From Halobacterium litoreum (GTDB lineage: Archaea; Halobacteriota; Halobacteria; Halobacteriales; Halobacteriaceae), in contig NZ_CP089466.1 of assembly GCF_021233415.1 (NCBI RefSeq), positions 1,116,001 through 1,180,000 of the forward strand: a DNA stretch of 64,000 nt. Reading direction: 5' to 3'. Below the pieces are notes generated by a model. That model had not been told where the DNA came from. It searched no databases and was given only the letters and a program-made list of their open reading frames with translations. Numbering within the stretch: position 1 is the first letter of the stretch; every line of letters begins with the position of its first letter. The position numbers were made by a program, and so were the translations under genes. Shown here piece after piece: positions 7,847 to 17,171 of the stretch.

Positions 7847-9256
7847 TCAGTCGTCGCCCGAGAGGATGCCGCGGTGGGTCATCTTCTCGGGGTCGAGGGC
7901 GTCCTCGGCCTCCTCGGCGGAGAGGTAGCCCTTCTCGACGACGACTTCCTTGACCGTCTTGCCCTCCTTCAGTGCGGCCTTCGCGACCTCGCTGGCCTTG
8001 TCGTAGCCGATGGCCGGGTTGAGCGCGGTCGCGAGCGCCATCGAGCGCTCGACTTGCTCCTCGCAGTGTTCCTCGTTGGCTTCGAGTTTCGCGACGAACT
8101 TCTCGCCGAAGGTCTCGCTGGCGTTCGCGAGCATCTCGGCGGACTGGAGGAAGTTGTGCGCGAGCACCGGCTTGTAGAGGTTCAGGTCGATTTGGCCCTC
8201 CGCGGCGCCCGCGGAGACGGCGGCGTCGTTCCCGACGACCTGCTTGTGGACCTGATTGACGGCTTCGGCGACGACGGGGTTGATTTTCCCGGGCATGATG
8301 GAGGAGCCGGGCTGGTTCTCCGGCTGTTCGAGTTCGCCGAGACCGTTGCGCGGGCCGGACGCGAGCAGGCGGAGGTCGTTGGCGATCTTGTTCAGGGAGC
8401 CGGCGACCGTGCGGAGCGCGCCGTGGGCCTCCGACATGGCGTCGTGGGCGGCCTGCGCCTCGAAGTGGTCGTCGGCCTCGCGGAACTCCACGCCGGTCTC
8501 CTCGCTGATGTACTCGGCGGCCTTCTCGGGGAACTCGGGGTGGGTGTTGAGGCCGGTGCCGACGGCGGTGCCGCCGAGCGCGAGTTCCGCGAGGTGGGGC
8601 TTCGCGTTCTCGACGCGCTGGATGCCCTTCTCGACCTGCGCGCGGTAGCCGCCGAACTCCTGTCCGAGGCGGACCGGCGTCGCGTCCTGGAGGTGCGTGC
8701 GCCCGGTCTTCACCACGTCGTCGAACTCGTCGGCCTTCGCGTCGAGTTCGTCCCGGAGCGTCTCCAGCGCCGGCTCGACGTCCTTCACGACGGCTTCGAG
8801 GCTCGCGACGTGCATCGCGGTCGGAATCACGTCGTTGCTGGACTGCCCGTAGTTCACGTGGTCGTTCGGGTGAACGACGCGGTCACCGACCTCCTTCCCC
8901 ATGAGTTCGGCGGCACGGTTCGCGATGACCTCGTTGGCGTTCATGTTCGAGGACGTCCCGCTCCCCGTCTGGAACACGTCGACCGGGAACTCCTCGTCGT
9001 GTTCGCCCGCGATGACTTCGTCCGCGGCTTCCACGATGGCGTCGGCCTTCTCGTCGGCGACGAGCCCGAGGTCGCGGTTGGCCTGCGCGGCCGCCTTCTT
9101 CACGACGCCGAGCGCGCGCACGAACCGGCGCCCGAACGTGATGCCCGAAATCGGGAAGTTCTCGACGGCGCGCTGGGTCTGTGCGCCCCAGTAGGCGTCG
9201 GCCGGTACCTGCATCTCGCCGAGGCTGTCTCGCTCCGTTCGGTAGTCCTCGCTCAT
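7847..9256 (-). CDS. fumC: Class II fumarate hydratase
   Basis: A 469-residue protein of normal class II length. It shows the superfamily signature GSSIMPGKINPV (about 317-328), the TGSGTSSNMNANEV and HPNDHVNYGQSSND active-site regions, and the C-terminal KMT segment. It interconverts fumarate and malate in the TCA cycle without an iron-sulfur cluster. TAAAAG at 9282-9287 lies about 28 nt before the ATG, consistent with a leaderless mRNA. Confidence 0.97.
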   Translation of the reverse strand: MSEDYRTERDSLGEMQVPADAYWGAQTQRAVENFPISGITFGRRFVRALGVVKKAAAQANRDLGLVADEKADAIVEAADEVIAGEHDEEFPVDVFQTGSGTSSNMNANEVIANRAAELMGKEVGDRVVHPNDHVNYGQSSNDVIPTAMHVASLEAVVKDVEPALETLRDELDAKADEFDDVVKTGRTHLQDATPVRLGQEFGGYRAQVEKGIQRVENAKPHLAELALGGTAVGTGLNTHPEFPEKAAEYISEETGVEFREADDHFEAQAAHDAMSEAHGALRTVAGSLNKIANDLRLLASGPRNGLGELEQPENQPGSSIMPGKINPVVAEAVNQVHKQVVGNDAAVSAGAAEGQIDLNLYKPVLAHNFLQSAEMLANASETFGEKFVAKLEANEEHCEEQVERSMALATALNPAIGYDKASEVAKAALKEGKTVKEVVVEKGYLSAEEAEDALDPEKMTHRGILSGDD

Positions 9257-9376
9257 ACTCGAAGCGTCGGTAGGCGGTGCGTAAAAGCCATCGAAACGCG
9301 TGGCCGTCGCCGGAGCCGGGACACCACGTCAACTACTCTCAGGGGTTTACTCGGTACCGGATTAAAGAATGGACAA

Positions 9377-9418
9377 TGATTAAGTATCCCCGCGTCAACG
9401 TGCGGATGACTACCGCAC
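9377..9418 (+). promoter_or_regulatory. Promoter and operator-like inverted repeat before the sugar-type ABC operon
   Basis: ATTAAG at about 9379-9384 resembles a TATA box. An inverted repeat GTGCGG (9400-9405) / CCGCAC (9413-9418) with a 7-nt spacer covers the expected transcription start and ends two bases before the ATG at 9420. It could be a repressor site or a leader hairpin; no known regulator motif was matched. Confidence 0.4.
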
Positions 9419-9419
9419 T

Positions 9420-10706
9420 ATGTCCGACGAAGACTTCACCCGACGCACATACCTGAAAGGAGCCGGCGCGGCTGGCGCTGCATCCATCACCGGTCTCACC
9501 GGCTGTCTCGGTCTCGGTGGCGGCGGTAGCGAGCCCGTCGAACTCCTCCACGGTTGGAGCGGCGGCGACGGCAAGGCCGCAATCGAGTCCATGCACGAGG
9601 GCTTCAAAGAGGAGTACCCGGACGTCGAAACCAACCTGAAGGCCATCGGCGGCAGCGGGAACACCACCCTCAACGCCCGCATCAGCACCCGTCTCGGCAA
9701 CGACGACGCGCCGAGTTCGTGGGCCGAGTGGCCCGGCAAGAACCTCCAGCAGTTCACCAGCGAAGACCTCCTCGGCGACATCGAGGAGGACGTCTGGTCG
9801 GAGAACAACATGAAGGAGGCCTACCTCCAGGGCCCGAAGGAGGCCGCCCAGTCCGGTGGCAACTACGTCGCGGTGCCGACGAACATCCACCGCATCAACA
9901 ACCTCTTCTACAACACGTCGGTCCTCGAGTCCGCGGGCGTCGACCCCGCCAGCCTCGAGACGCCCGCCGACCTCGTCGAAGCCGCCGCGAAGGTCGAGTC
10001 CGAGACCGACGCCGTCGGCTTCGCACACGCCATGTCCAGCCCGTGGACGACGCTCCAGCTGTGGGCGTGCGTGTTCCTCGGTGAGCACGGCCGCGACGCC
10101 TACGACGCCTTCATCGCCGGCGACGGCGACAAGGCGAAGGTCGAGTCCTCGCTGGAGACCGTCGCGGAACTCTCCGAGTACTTCAACGACGACGCCAGCA
10201 CCATCGGCTTCCAGGAGGCCAACCAGTACGTCATCGACGGCGAAGCCGCGTTCTTCGACCAGGGCGACTGGGCGGCCCAGATGTACATCTCCGCGGACGG
10301 CTTCGAGTTCGAGTCCGAGTGGGGTCACGTGCCGTTCCCCGGCACCGCCGGCCACTACTCGCTCAACATGGACTCGTGGGTCTTCCCGGCCGACGGCCCG
10401 AACCCCGAAGGCACCAAGAAGTGGCTCCAGTACTGCGGCACGAAGGACGCCCAGGTCCGCTTCAACACCAACAAGGGCTCGATTCCGCCCCGCGGCGACG
10501 TCTCCACCGAGGAGTTCGGCGCGTTCCAGACGAGCCAGATCGAGGAGTTCCAGAACTCCGAATCCCAGCCGCCGTCCATCGCGCACGGCCTCGCCGTCGC
10601 GCCCGGCGTGCTCAACTCGCTGAAGGAAGCAGTCAACGGCGAATTCAGCAACCCGTCCCAGGACGCCGCCGCGCCGACCGCGCAGGCGTTCATGGACGCC
10701 TTCTAA
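9420..10706 (+). CDS. Extracellular solute-binding protein of a carbohydrate-type ABC importer
   Basis: A 428-residue exported lipoprotein: twin-arginine motif RRTYLKGAG near residue 8 and lipobox LTGC at about residue 24, then a glycine linker. The mature part is a family 1 solute-binding protein (LLHGWSGGDGKAAIESMHEG; later YSLNMDSWVFPADGPNPEGT). It captures a sugar or polyol outside the membrane and hands it to the two permeases encoded next. First gene of a four-gene operon. The substrate cannot be read from the sequence; glucose, maltose-type sugars and glycerol compounds are all possible. Confidence 0.92.
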   Translation: MSDEDFTRRTYLKGAGAAGAASITGLTGCLGLGGGGSEPVELLHGWSGGDGKAAIESMHEGFKEEYPDVETNLKAIGGSGNTTLNARISTRLGNDDAPSSWAEWPGKNLQQFTSEDLLGDIEEDVWSENNMKEAYLQGPKEAAQSGGNYVAVPTNIHRINNLFYNTSVLESAGVDPASLETPADLVEAAAKVESETDAVGFAHAMSSPWTTLQLWACVFLGEHGRDAYDAFIAGDGDKAKVESSLETVAELSEYFNDDASTIGFQEANQYVIDGEAAFFDQGDWAAQMYISADGFEFESEWGHVPFPGTAGHYSLNMDSWVFPADGPNPEGTKKWLQYCGTKDAQVRFNTNKGSIPPRGDVSTEEFGAFQTSQIEEFQNSESQPPSIAHGLAVAPGVLNSLKEAVNGEFSNPSQDAAAPTAQAFMDAF

Positions 10707-10730
10707 AGAACCGCGACCCAATCACGTTTT

Positions 10731-11729
10731 ATGCTCGAACGAATCCGGACGGCAATACGGACACGTGGGGGGACGGACGGCGATGAGCCGCCGGACGCGC
10801 GAACCGACGGCGGAACGGCCACCGCGAGCGAGGACTCCGGCCTGCTTCCAGGGTCGTTCAGTCGCGACTTCCTCGGGTCGCTCCCGTTCTGGTTCCCGCC
10901 GTTCCTCCTCATGGGCTTTTTCGTGTACGGCGCTATCGGGTGGAACTTCGCGCTGTCGCTGGTGAACGTCCAGCAGTTCAACGAACCCAACTACGGCCAA
11001 CTCGACCTCGAGCAGTACACGCGCGCGTTCAACGACCCGACGTTCGTGAACGCCGCACAGAACACGTTCGTCCTGCTCGTGGCGTTCACGCTGTGCTGTC
11101 TCGTCGTCGGCCTGCTCGTGGCCATCCTCGTCGACCGCCACATCCGCTACGAGAACACGTTCCGCACCATCTACCTGCTGCCGATGAGCCTCTCGTTCGT
11201 GGTCACGGCGCAGTTCTGGCTATGGATGTACAACGTCGACAACGGCCTCGTGAACCTCTTGACGACCACCATCGGACTCGGACGGTTCCGGTGGCTGTCG
11301 AATCCGGAACTCGCGCTCGGCGCGGTGGTGTTTGCGCTCATCTGGCAGTTCAGCGGCTACGCCATGGTCGTCTACCTCGCCGGCCTGCGCGCGATTCCCG
11401 ACGAACACTACGAGGCGGCGCGCGTCGACGGCGCGAACACGATTCGCATGTACTGGCGGGTCATCGTCCCGCAGTTGAAGGGCGCGACCATCTCGGCGAG
11501 CGTCGTTCTGATGGTGTTCGCGCTGAAGGCCTTCGACTTCCTGTACTCGCTCGCCGGCGGCTACTACCCGCCGAAGGGCACCGACATCCTCGCGACGATG
11601 ATGGTGCGCCAGGCGTTCTCCGTCGGCCAGCGCTCGTACGCCGCGGCAATCGGCATCATGTTGTTCCTACTCGCGCTCGCGGTCATCGCACCGTACCTGA
11701 CCTACCAGTACCGCCGGGGTGAACTATGA
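10731..11729 (+). CDS. Carbohydrate ABC transporter permease, MalF/UgpA type
   Basis: A 332-residue membrane protein with six membrane segments after an N-terminal soluble arm of about 45 residues. Residues about 226-245 (EHYEAARVDGANTIRMYWRV) are the EAA loop that docks onto the ATPase. It follows the binding protein by 24 bp and overlaps the second permease by 4 nt, so the permeases are probably made in equal amounts. It forms the inner-membrane pore with the next protein. Confidence 0.93.
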   Translation: MLERIRTAIRTRGGTDGDEPPDARTDGGTATASEDSGLLPGSFSRDFLGSLPFWFPPFLLMGFFVYGAIGWNFALSLVNVQQFNEPNYGQLDLEQYTRAFNDPTFVNAAQNTFVLLVAFTLCCLVVGLLVAILVDRHIRYENTFRTIYLLPMSLSFVVTAQFWLWMYNVDNGLVNLLTTTIGLGRFRWLSNPELALGAVVFALIWQFSGYAMVVYLAGLRAIPDEHYEAARVDGANTIRMYWRVIVPQLKGATISASVVLMVFALKAFDFLYSLAGGYYPPKGTDILATMMVRQAFSVGQRSYAAAIGIMLFLLALAVIAPYLTYQYRRGEL

Positions 11730-12598
11730 GCACGAGCGACCGCATCGACCTCCAGCGCGTCGGCCTGTACGGCGTGCTCGGAGCGCTCGTCGTGTTCTAC
11801 CTCGCGCCCATCGAGACGGGGCTGGTGACGTCTCTGAAGTCGAACCCGCTGGATACGGCGCCGTTCCTGCCGCCGGGACCGGGCGGGTTCACGCTCTCCG
11901 AGTGGACGGCCGCGTTCTCGGCGCTCCAGAGCGGGCTCGTGAACAGCCTGATACTCGCGATTCCGGCGACCATCCTCTCGGCGCTGCTCGGGAGCATGGC
12001 CGCCTACGGCCTGACGACGCTGAACTGGCGCGGTCAGGTCGGCGTGTTCGCGCTGTTCATCGCGGGCATCTTCATCCCGTACCAGGCCGTGCTCCTGCCG
12101 GTGTCGCGGTTCTGGGCGAAGTACGTCCCGCTCTCGGAGCTGCTCGCGCCGCTGTGGTTGCTCCCGGTTTTGGAGCCCTACCACGGCGAGTTGATAGCGC
12201 TCATCGTCACGCACGTCGCGTACGGCATCCCCATCTGTACGCTGCTGTTCCGGACGTACTACCGGGACTTCTCGACGGAGATGGTGGAGGCCGCGAAACT
12301 CGACGGCGCGACGGCGTACACGCTCTACCGGCGTGTCATCCTGCCGCTGTCGGTGCCGATGTTCGCGGTGACGCTCATCTACCAGTTCACGCAGGTCTGG
12401 AACGACCTGCTGTTCGCGCTGGTCATCATGGGGCCGGGGCAGGGCGCGCCGGTCACCGTCGGCCTGACGAACATCGGGTCGAGCATGACCAGCGTCGGGT
12501 TCGCGGTGAAGATGGCGGGCGCGTTCATCGCGGCGCTGCCGACGATGATCGTCTACGTCATCTTCGGAGAACAGTTCGCTGAAGGTGTCGCGACATGA
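11726..12598 (+). CDS. Carbohydrate ABC transporter permease, MalG/UgpE type
   Basis: A 290-residue protein with six membrane segments and the EAA loop EMVEAAKLDGATAYTLYRRV at about 189-208. The ATG overlaps the stop of the first permease (ATGA) and is preceded by GGGGTGA, a good Shine-Dalgarno sequence. It pairs with the upstream permease. Closest in layout to the UgpE/MalG family; the substrate is not defined by sequence. Confidence 0.93.
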   Translation: MSTSDRIDLQRVGLYGVLGALVVFYLAPIETGLVTSLKSNPLDTAPFLPPGPGGFTLSEWTAAFSALQSGLVNSLILAIPATILSALLGSMAAYGLTTLNWRGQVGVFALFIAGIFIPYQAVLLPVSRFWAKYVPLSELLAPLWLLPVLEPYHGELIALIVTHVAYGIPICTLLFRTYYRDFSTEMVEAAKLDGATAYTLYRRVILPLSVPMFAVTLIYQFTQVWNDLLFALVIMGPGQGAPVTVGLTNIGSSMTSVGFAVKMAGAFIAALPTMIVYVIFGEQFAEGVAT

Positions 12599-12613
12599 TA
12601 TGGAGGACAATCA

Positions 12614-13747
12614 ATGGCTGAACTCGTACTGGACGGCGTAACGAAGTACTTCGACGACGACGGCGACCGAATCGTCGCCGTCGACGACGCGAGCATCGAC
12701 ATCGCGGACGGGGAGTTCCTCGTCCTCGTCGGTCCGTCGGGCTGTGGGAAGTCCACGACTCTCCGCATGGTCGCGGGACTGGAGACGGTCAGCGAGGGCG
12801 CGCTCCGCCTCGACGACACGGTCATCAACGACCGCGCGCCCGCCGAACGGGACGTGGCGATGGTGTTCCAGTCGTACGCGCTCTACCCCCACATGACGGT
12901 GCGGGAGAACATGAGCTTCGGGCTGGAGGAGTCCACGTCGATGGGCGACGCCGAGATTCGCGAGCGCGTGGAAGACGCCGCCGCGATGATGGGCATCGAG
13001 GACTTGCTCGACCGGAAGCCCCGGGAACTCTCGGGCGGCCAGCAACAGCGCGTGGCGCTCGGGCGCGCCATCGTCCGCGACCCCGAGGTGTTCCTGATGG
13101 ACGAACCGCTGTCGAACCTCGACGCGAAACTGCGCTCGACGATGCGGACGGAACTCCAGCGCCTCCAGGAGGACCTCGGCGTCACCACCGTCTACGTCAC
13201 GCACGACCAGACGGAGGCGATGACGATGGGCGACCGCATCGCCATCCTGAACGACGGCCGCCTCCAGCAGGTCGCGACGCCGCTGGAAGCCTACCACGCG
13301 CCCGCCAACGAGTTCGTCGCGGGCTTCCTCGGGGAGCCGTCGATGAACTTCTTCGACGCGAGCGTGGAGGACGGGACGCTGGTCACCGACCAGTTCGACT
13401 TCCCGCTCTCGGCGGCGACCCTCGAGGACCTCGACGGTGCGTCGTCGGTGCGCCTCGGCGTCCGGCCGGAGGACATCGAACTCGTGGACGAGGCGACGGG
13501 CGACCACGACTACGGCGCGACCGTGGACGTGGTCGAACCGCTCGGGAACGAGAACAACGTCTACCTGACCTTCGACGGCGACGACGAGACGTTCACGGCC
13601 GTCGTGCCCGCGACGGACGCCGTCGAGGCCGGCGACCACGTGGTCGCGCGCATCCCCGAGGACGCCGTCCACATCTTCGACGTCGACTCGGGCGCGGCGC
13701 TCCACAACCGCGCGTTCGAGGCCGACGAAGAAGCGATTCCGCAGTAA
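12614..13747 (+). CDS. ABC transporter ATP-binding protein, MalK/UgpC type
   Basis: A 377-residue ATPase: Walker [10 protein letters not shown] (about 41-49), signature [14 protein letters not shown] (about 139-152), Walker B VFLMDEPLSNLD, and switch His in YVTHDQTEAM. The C-terminal 130 residues are the TOBE/OB regulatory region found in sugar importers, where inducer-exclusion contacts are made in bacteria. GGAGGACA 8 nt before the ATG is a ribosome site. Last gene of the operon; it energises the two permeases above. Confidence 0.95.
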   Translation: MAELVLDGVTKYFDDDGDRIVAVDDASIDIADGEFLVLVGPSGCGKSTTLRMVAGLETVSEGALRLDDTVINDRAPAERDVAMVFQSYALYPHMTVRENMSFGLEESTSMGDAEIRERVEDAAAMMGIEDLLDRKPRELSGGQQQRVALGRAIVRDPEVFLMDEPLSNLDAKLRSTMRTELQRLQEDLGVTTVYVTHDQTEAMTMGDRIAILNDGRLQQVATPLEAYHAPANEFVAGFLGEPSMNFFDASVEDGTLVTDQFDFPLSAATLEDLDGASSVRLGVRPEDIELVDEATGDHDYGATVDVVEPLGNENNVYLTFDGDDETFTAVVPATDAVEAGDHVVARIPEDAVHIFDVDSGAALHNRAFEADEEAIPQ

Positions 13748-13795
13748 CCCCGTCTCCCGATTCCGATTCTCGTCTCTGCGCCCTCGTCTCCAGCG

Positions 13796-14050
13796 TCAGT
13801 TCTCGTACTCGTCGTACTCCTCGGGCGTGTACGTCGACAGTTCGAGCGCGTGGATGTCCGTGGTCATCCGGCCGTCGAGCGCGTCGTACACCATCTCGTG
13901 TTGGGCGACGAGGCGTTCGCCCTCGAACGCCGGCGAGACGACGGTGGCGGCGAGGTGGTCGTCGTCGTGGTCGCCGCGCGCTCGCGTCACCGTCGCGTCG
14001 CTGTCCGGAATCGCGTCCTCGATGAGAGACTCTATCTCGGAGAGGTCCAT
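13796..14050 (-). CDS. BolA/IbaG family protein
   Basis: An 84-residue protein starting MDLSEIESLIEDAIP. The segment VVSPAFEGERLVAQHEMVYDAL matches the BolA core in which FxGxxxxxRHxxV is the usual form; here the canonical Arg-His pair is Gln-His. BolA proteins partner monothiol glutaredoxins in iron-sulfur handling. The ATG at 14050 is chosen because a TATA-like GTTTTTCG run (about 14070-14077) precedes it at 24 nt; the longer frame is not needed. Divergent from a membrane protein gene. Confidence 0.85.
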   Translation of the reverse strand: MDLSEIESLIEDAIPDSDATVTRARGDHDDDHLAATVVSPAFEGERLVAQHEMVYDALDGRMTTDIHALELSTYTPEEYDEYEN

Positions 14051-14128
14051 ACAGCCACGAGCGGCGGCGACGACGAAAAACGGCACGGTACCGACCGACT
14101 TTTTTGCGTGGGCCGAAACGGCGAGCGC

Positions 14129-15100
14129 ATGGATTGGTCTCCACTCCGCGCGCTCGTCCGACCGGAGCGAGCGTTCGACGAGGACGTCCGCGCCCGCGTC
14201 GGCCTCGCAGTCGTGCTCGCGCTCTGCGTGCTGAACGGCGTCGCGGCCACGCAGGGCGCCGGCGCGGTCGCGTCGGCCACCGACGGCACGGTCACGGTCG
14301 ACAACCCCGACAGGCCGGGCGACTGGATCTGCGACGAGGCGGCGACGGACGACTTCTACGAGAACTACCGCGAGGCCTGCGCGAACGAACCGGAGACCGT
14401 CGAGCGGTCGCTGTCGAGTTACGCGAGACCGGCGGCCGACGCGCTGGCCGGGACCGCGTTCCTCGCGCCGCTCGCGGTCTGGCTCGCGGTCAGCGGCGTA
14501 ATCGCGCTCGCGTTCGGCGGCGCGAGCGCCGACGACCCGAGCGACCGCGTCCGACTCTCGACCGTCGCGGCCGCGACCGGCGTCGGCCTCGCGCCCGCCG
14601 CCCTCCGGTACGCCGCCCGCCCGTTCTTCGTCGAGCGCTCGCTGTCGGACTACTCGCCGGCCGGCATCGAGTCGACGCGGGACGCCGCCGCCGCCGCGAT
14701 GACGCCCGAGTCGACGCTGTACGCGCTCGTCGTCGTCGCGACGCTGGCGTGGTCGGCGTACGTCTGGCGCGGGACGTGGCGCGCCGCCATCGGGACGGAG
14801 AGCCGGCGCGTCGACGCCGTCGCCGTCGGCTGTGCCGCCGTCCTCTCGCTGTCCGCGTTCTCGCCGGTGTACCTCGGTGGTGGCGCGGCCATCTACGGAA
14901 TCCTGTTTCTCCTGTTGGGCGGCCTCGGGCTGGCGTTCCCGCGCGTGCTCGAACGCATCGAACTGGCCTTCGACCTCATCGGCACGCGGGGCGGCGAGAG
15001 CGTCGAACCGAAGCCGTGGCGCGTTTACCTCGAACAGGTCGGGAGCCTGCTGTTCGTGCTGTTCGGAGCGGTCGCGGTCGGCGGCCTACTCTTTCCCTGA
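14129..15100 (+). CDS. Yip1-like multi-pass membrane protein of unknown function
   Basis: A 323-residue protein with about five to six membrane segments (near 30-50, 115-140, 155-175, 205-230, 240-275 and the C-terminal 300-323). The N-terminus DWSPLRALVRPERAF resembles the start of haloarchaeal Yip1-type proteins. Residues 50-110 form an extracytoplasmic loop with two cysteines (ICDEA, EACANE). TTTTTT at 14099-14105 is 27 nt before the ATG, supporting this start over longer forms. Function unknown. Confidence 0.75.
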   Translation: MDWSPLRALVRPERAFDEDVRARVGLAVVLALCVLNGVAATQGAGAVASATDGTVTVDNPDRPGDWICDEAATDDFYENYREACANEPETVERSLSSYARPAADALAGTAFLAPLAVWLAVSGVIALAFGGASADDPSDRVRLSTVAAATGVGLAPAALRYAARPFFVERSLSDYSPAGIESTRDAAAAAMTPESTLYALVVVATLAWSAYVWRGTWRAAIGTESRRVDAVAVGCAAVLSLSAFSPVYLGGGAAIYGILFLLLGGLGLAFPRVLERIELAFDLIGTRGGESVEPKPWRVYLEQVGSLLFVLFGAVAVGGLLFP

Positions 15101-15204
15101 ACTGCGAGCGCGATTTCGTCATTCGATTGGCGGTCCGGAACCCGACGACAGAATCGGCGAATACGGACAAAGCACTTCACTCAGCGATGTGAGGTGACGC
15201 AAAG

Positions 15205-15861
15205 ATGGCCGAGACGCACTCTCGACGGTGGCCTTCGGCGGGCGTCATCGTCGCATTGGGGTTGCTCGTCGGTGGCGTTCAGCTCTCGCACTACGCTGGC
15301 CTGACCGAATTCACCTATCACGTCGCGGCGACGACGCAGTCCGTGGCGACTGACGCCGCCCAGTCGTCGAGCGGCCAGGCGACGGTCGTCTACCAGTTCG
15401 CGGAACTGCCAGCGACCGCACAGGACGCCTTCCTGCGGGCGTCCGAATCCGCGAACAACCAGACCACGATTCGAGGGATGGCACATCAGGTGACGGAACT
15501 GGGCCACACGGGCGACACGCCAGCGCGCCCCGGTAGTGGCCTCTACTACGTCCTCTACCAGGAGCACTACTACGAATTCGTGATTCGACACCCGATGTCG
15601 TTTGGCGGGACTGGCATTCTGCTCGGATACCCGCTCGCGGCCATCGGTCTCCTCTACGGCATCTACATCAGTCTCACAGACACGCAACGTGCCCGGTCGT
15701 CTCTCGCAGTCGTGGCCGGTGTCGTCTCCTTCCTCGCGGTTTACGGCGTGACTGGCTGGTGGGGTCTCAACGACCTCCTGTCGCTCCTCCTCGTCGGTGC
15801 GCTCTGTGCGTACCTCCCGGCAATCGGAGTCTGGGTGAGCTACGAGTCGCTTCGCCCCTAA
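15205..15861 (+). CDS. Haloarchaeal membrane protein of unknown function
   Basis: A 218-residue protein: one N-terminal membrane segment (about 13-32), an extracytoplasmic domain of about 110 residues (AQSSSGQATVVYQFAELPA, TARPGSGLYYVLYQEHYYEF) and three C-terminal membrane segments. GAGGTGA lies about 10 nt before the ATG. Codon use is somewhat less GC-biased than the neighbours. I recognise similar haloarchaeal proteins only as uncharacterised families. Convergent with FEN-1. Confidence 0.7.
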   Translation: MAETHSRRWPSAGVIVALGLLVGGVQLSHYAGLTEFTYHVAATTQSVATDAAQSSSGQATVVYQFAELPATAQDAFLRASESANNQTTIRGMAHQVTELGHTGDTPARPGSGLYYVLYQEHYYEFVIRHPMSFGGTGILLGYPLAAIGLLYGIYISLTDTQRARSSLAVVAGVVSFLAVYGVTGWWGLNDLLSLLLVGALCAYLPAIGVWVSYESLRP

Positions 15862-15930
15862 CGACGCACACGTACGAAACGGGCGTCTCGACGCCGACAC
15901 CGAACAGAGAAACAGCGCTATCGACTCCCG

Positions 15931-16914
15931 CTACGTCCACTGGTCGAGGCCGGTCTGGACGACCGACTCCTCGATGCGCTCGAAGCCCCGCGCCACCTCG
16001 TCGGGGTCGACCTCCCACTCGTCGGTGACGAACTCGCGGGCTGCGTCGACATCCGGCGAGAGTTCCGTGTGAATCTCGTAGTCGTCCGTGACTTCGGGGT
16101 TCAGGAACAGTTCGCGGATGCGGTCGGCGTACTCGACGTGTTCGCCCTCGGCGTCGAGGACGCCCCAGAGATCGCCGTGTTCGTGAATCGCGGCGAGCGC
16201 CGTCTTCGGCCCGAACCCGTGGAGGCCGTCGTTGAAGTCGGTGCCACAGAGGATGCCGACGTCCACGAGTTGCTCCCACGTCAGGTCGTGTTCTTCGAGC
16301 GTGGCGTCGAAGTCCATGCACTCGGGGTCGCCCTTGCTCGTGAGTTGGCGGAGCGTCAGCGGTGACCCCAACAGGAGACAGTCGTAGTCGTCGCTCCCGG
16401 CGTAGTCCACGGCGTCGTCGACGCGCGCCATGTACGAGGCCTGGGCTTCGCCCTCGGCGGGCGCTTCGACCTGTGGCACGTCCAGCAGGTCGAACAACTC
16501 TCGTGTCGTCTCGTGGATGGTGTCCGTGAGACGCTGGGTTCGCGCGTCGAGGCGCGCGGCCTCGACGCCGTCGCCGGCTTCGCGCGCTTCTTCGAGTCGC
16601 TCCTCGTAGGCCTCGCGCTGTTCGCGGCGCTCCTCGATTTCGTCGTCTTTCAGTTCGGTGACGCCGCCGTCCCAGACGAACACGGGCGTCAGGTCGTGCT
16701 CGAAGAACTTCGGGAGGCCCTGCACGACGCCGACGAGGTTCGCGACCTCGGTGCCGTCGCTGGTCGTGTAGGTGTCGTCGCTCGTCCACTGCACCGTCGT
16801 CGTGAGGTACTTGTACAGCCAGTTGTGCGCGTCCACGGCCACGACGCTCCCCTCCAGGTCGGCGAAGGGGACGTCGTCGATGACCGCGAGTTGGCGCAGG
16901 TCCGCGTTACCCAT
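15931..16914 (-). CDS. fen: Flap endonuclease FEN-1
   Basis: A 327-residue structure-specific nuclease. N-terminal XPG region with [14 protein letters not shown], internal XPG region with [13 protein letters not shown] (metal-binding acidic residues), [18 protein letters not shown], and the helix-hairpin-helix motif [17 protein letters not shown]. The C-terminal QTGLDQWT looks like a PIP box for sliding-clamp (PCNA) binding. It removes 5' flaps in Okazaki fragment processing and repair. Length is normal for archaea. Confidence 0.96.
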   Translation of the reverse strand: MGNADLRQLAVIDDVPFADLEGSVVAVDAHNWLYKYLTTTVQWTSDDTYTTSDGTEVANLVGVVQGLPKFFEHDLTPVFVWDGGVTELKDDEIEERREQREAYEERLEEAREAGDGVEAARLDARTQRLTDTIHETTRELFDLLDVPQVEAPAEGEAQASYMARVDDAVDYAGSDDYDCLLLGSPLTLRQLTSKGDPECMDFDATLEEHDLTWEQLVDVGILCGTDFNDGLHGFGPKTALAAIHEHGDLWGVLDAEGEHVEYADRIRELFLNPEVTDDYEIHTELSPDVDAAREFVTDEWEVDPDEVARGFERIEESVVQTGLDQWT

Positions 16915-16951
16915 TGCCCGTGTTTGGCGCTCCCCGTGCTTGAACCTTCAG

Positions 16952-17164
16952 TCACGCGCCGAGCGCGCTCGCGACCACGAGCAGGGAGCCGCCGACGCTG
17001 GTGGTTCCGGCGCCGAACCCCCGCCACTCGCGGCGCTCCCCGACGGCGTCGGCGTACCGCGGCGGGAGACGCGCTCGGACGAACCCCGGCGCGAGCAGCG
17101 CCGGAACGCCGATTGCGAGGTGGAGCGCGGCGAGACCGTACAGGAGGAGTGAGAGTGGGGACAT
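16952..17164 (-). CDS. Small two-helix membrane protein (tandem copy 2)
   Basis: A 70-residue protein with two hydrophobic segments (about 4-22 and 48-68) separated by a basic loop containing APGFVRARLPPRY and EWRGFGAG. It sits 7 bp downstream of a similar 72-residue gene and shares its plan: hydrophobic helix, APxxV, basic R/P stretch, WRaxG, second helix. The two probably arose by duplication. Family not recognised with certainty; small YjeT/DUF2065-like proteins have this layout. Confidence 0.6.
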   Translation of the reverse strand: MSPLSLLLYGLAALHLAIGVPALLAPGFVRARLPPRYADAVGERREWRGFGAGTTSVGGSLLVVASALGA

Positions 17165-17171
17165 GAGTGAG

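Noticed and set aside
9330-9352. TACTC repeats before the sugar-type ABC operon as TrmB site
   Set aside because: The known halobacterial TrmB motif is TACT-N7/8-GAGTA (inverted). Here the two TACTC copies are direct repeats, so the motif is not met.
7565-9379. 604-codon frame on the plus strand over fumC
   Set aside because: Antisense shadow of fumarase; the Leu/Val/Arg-rich sequence has no family resemblance, and fumC is certain.
9339-10721. 460-codon frame antisense to the ABC binding protein
   Set aside because: Mirror frame of a GC-rich gene; the sense strand has a Tat signal, lipobox and family motifs.
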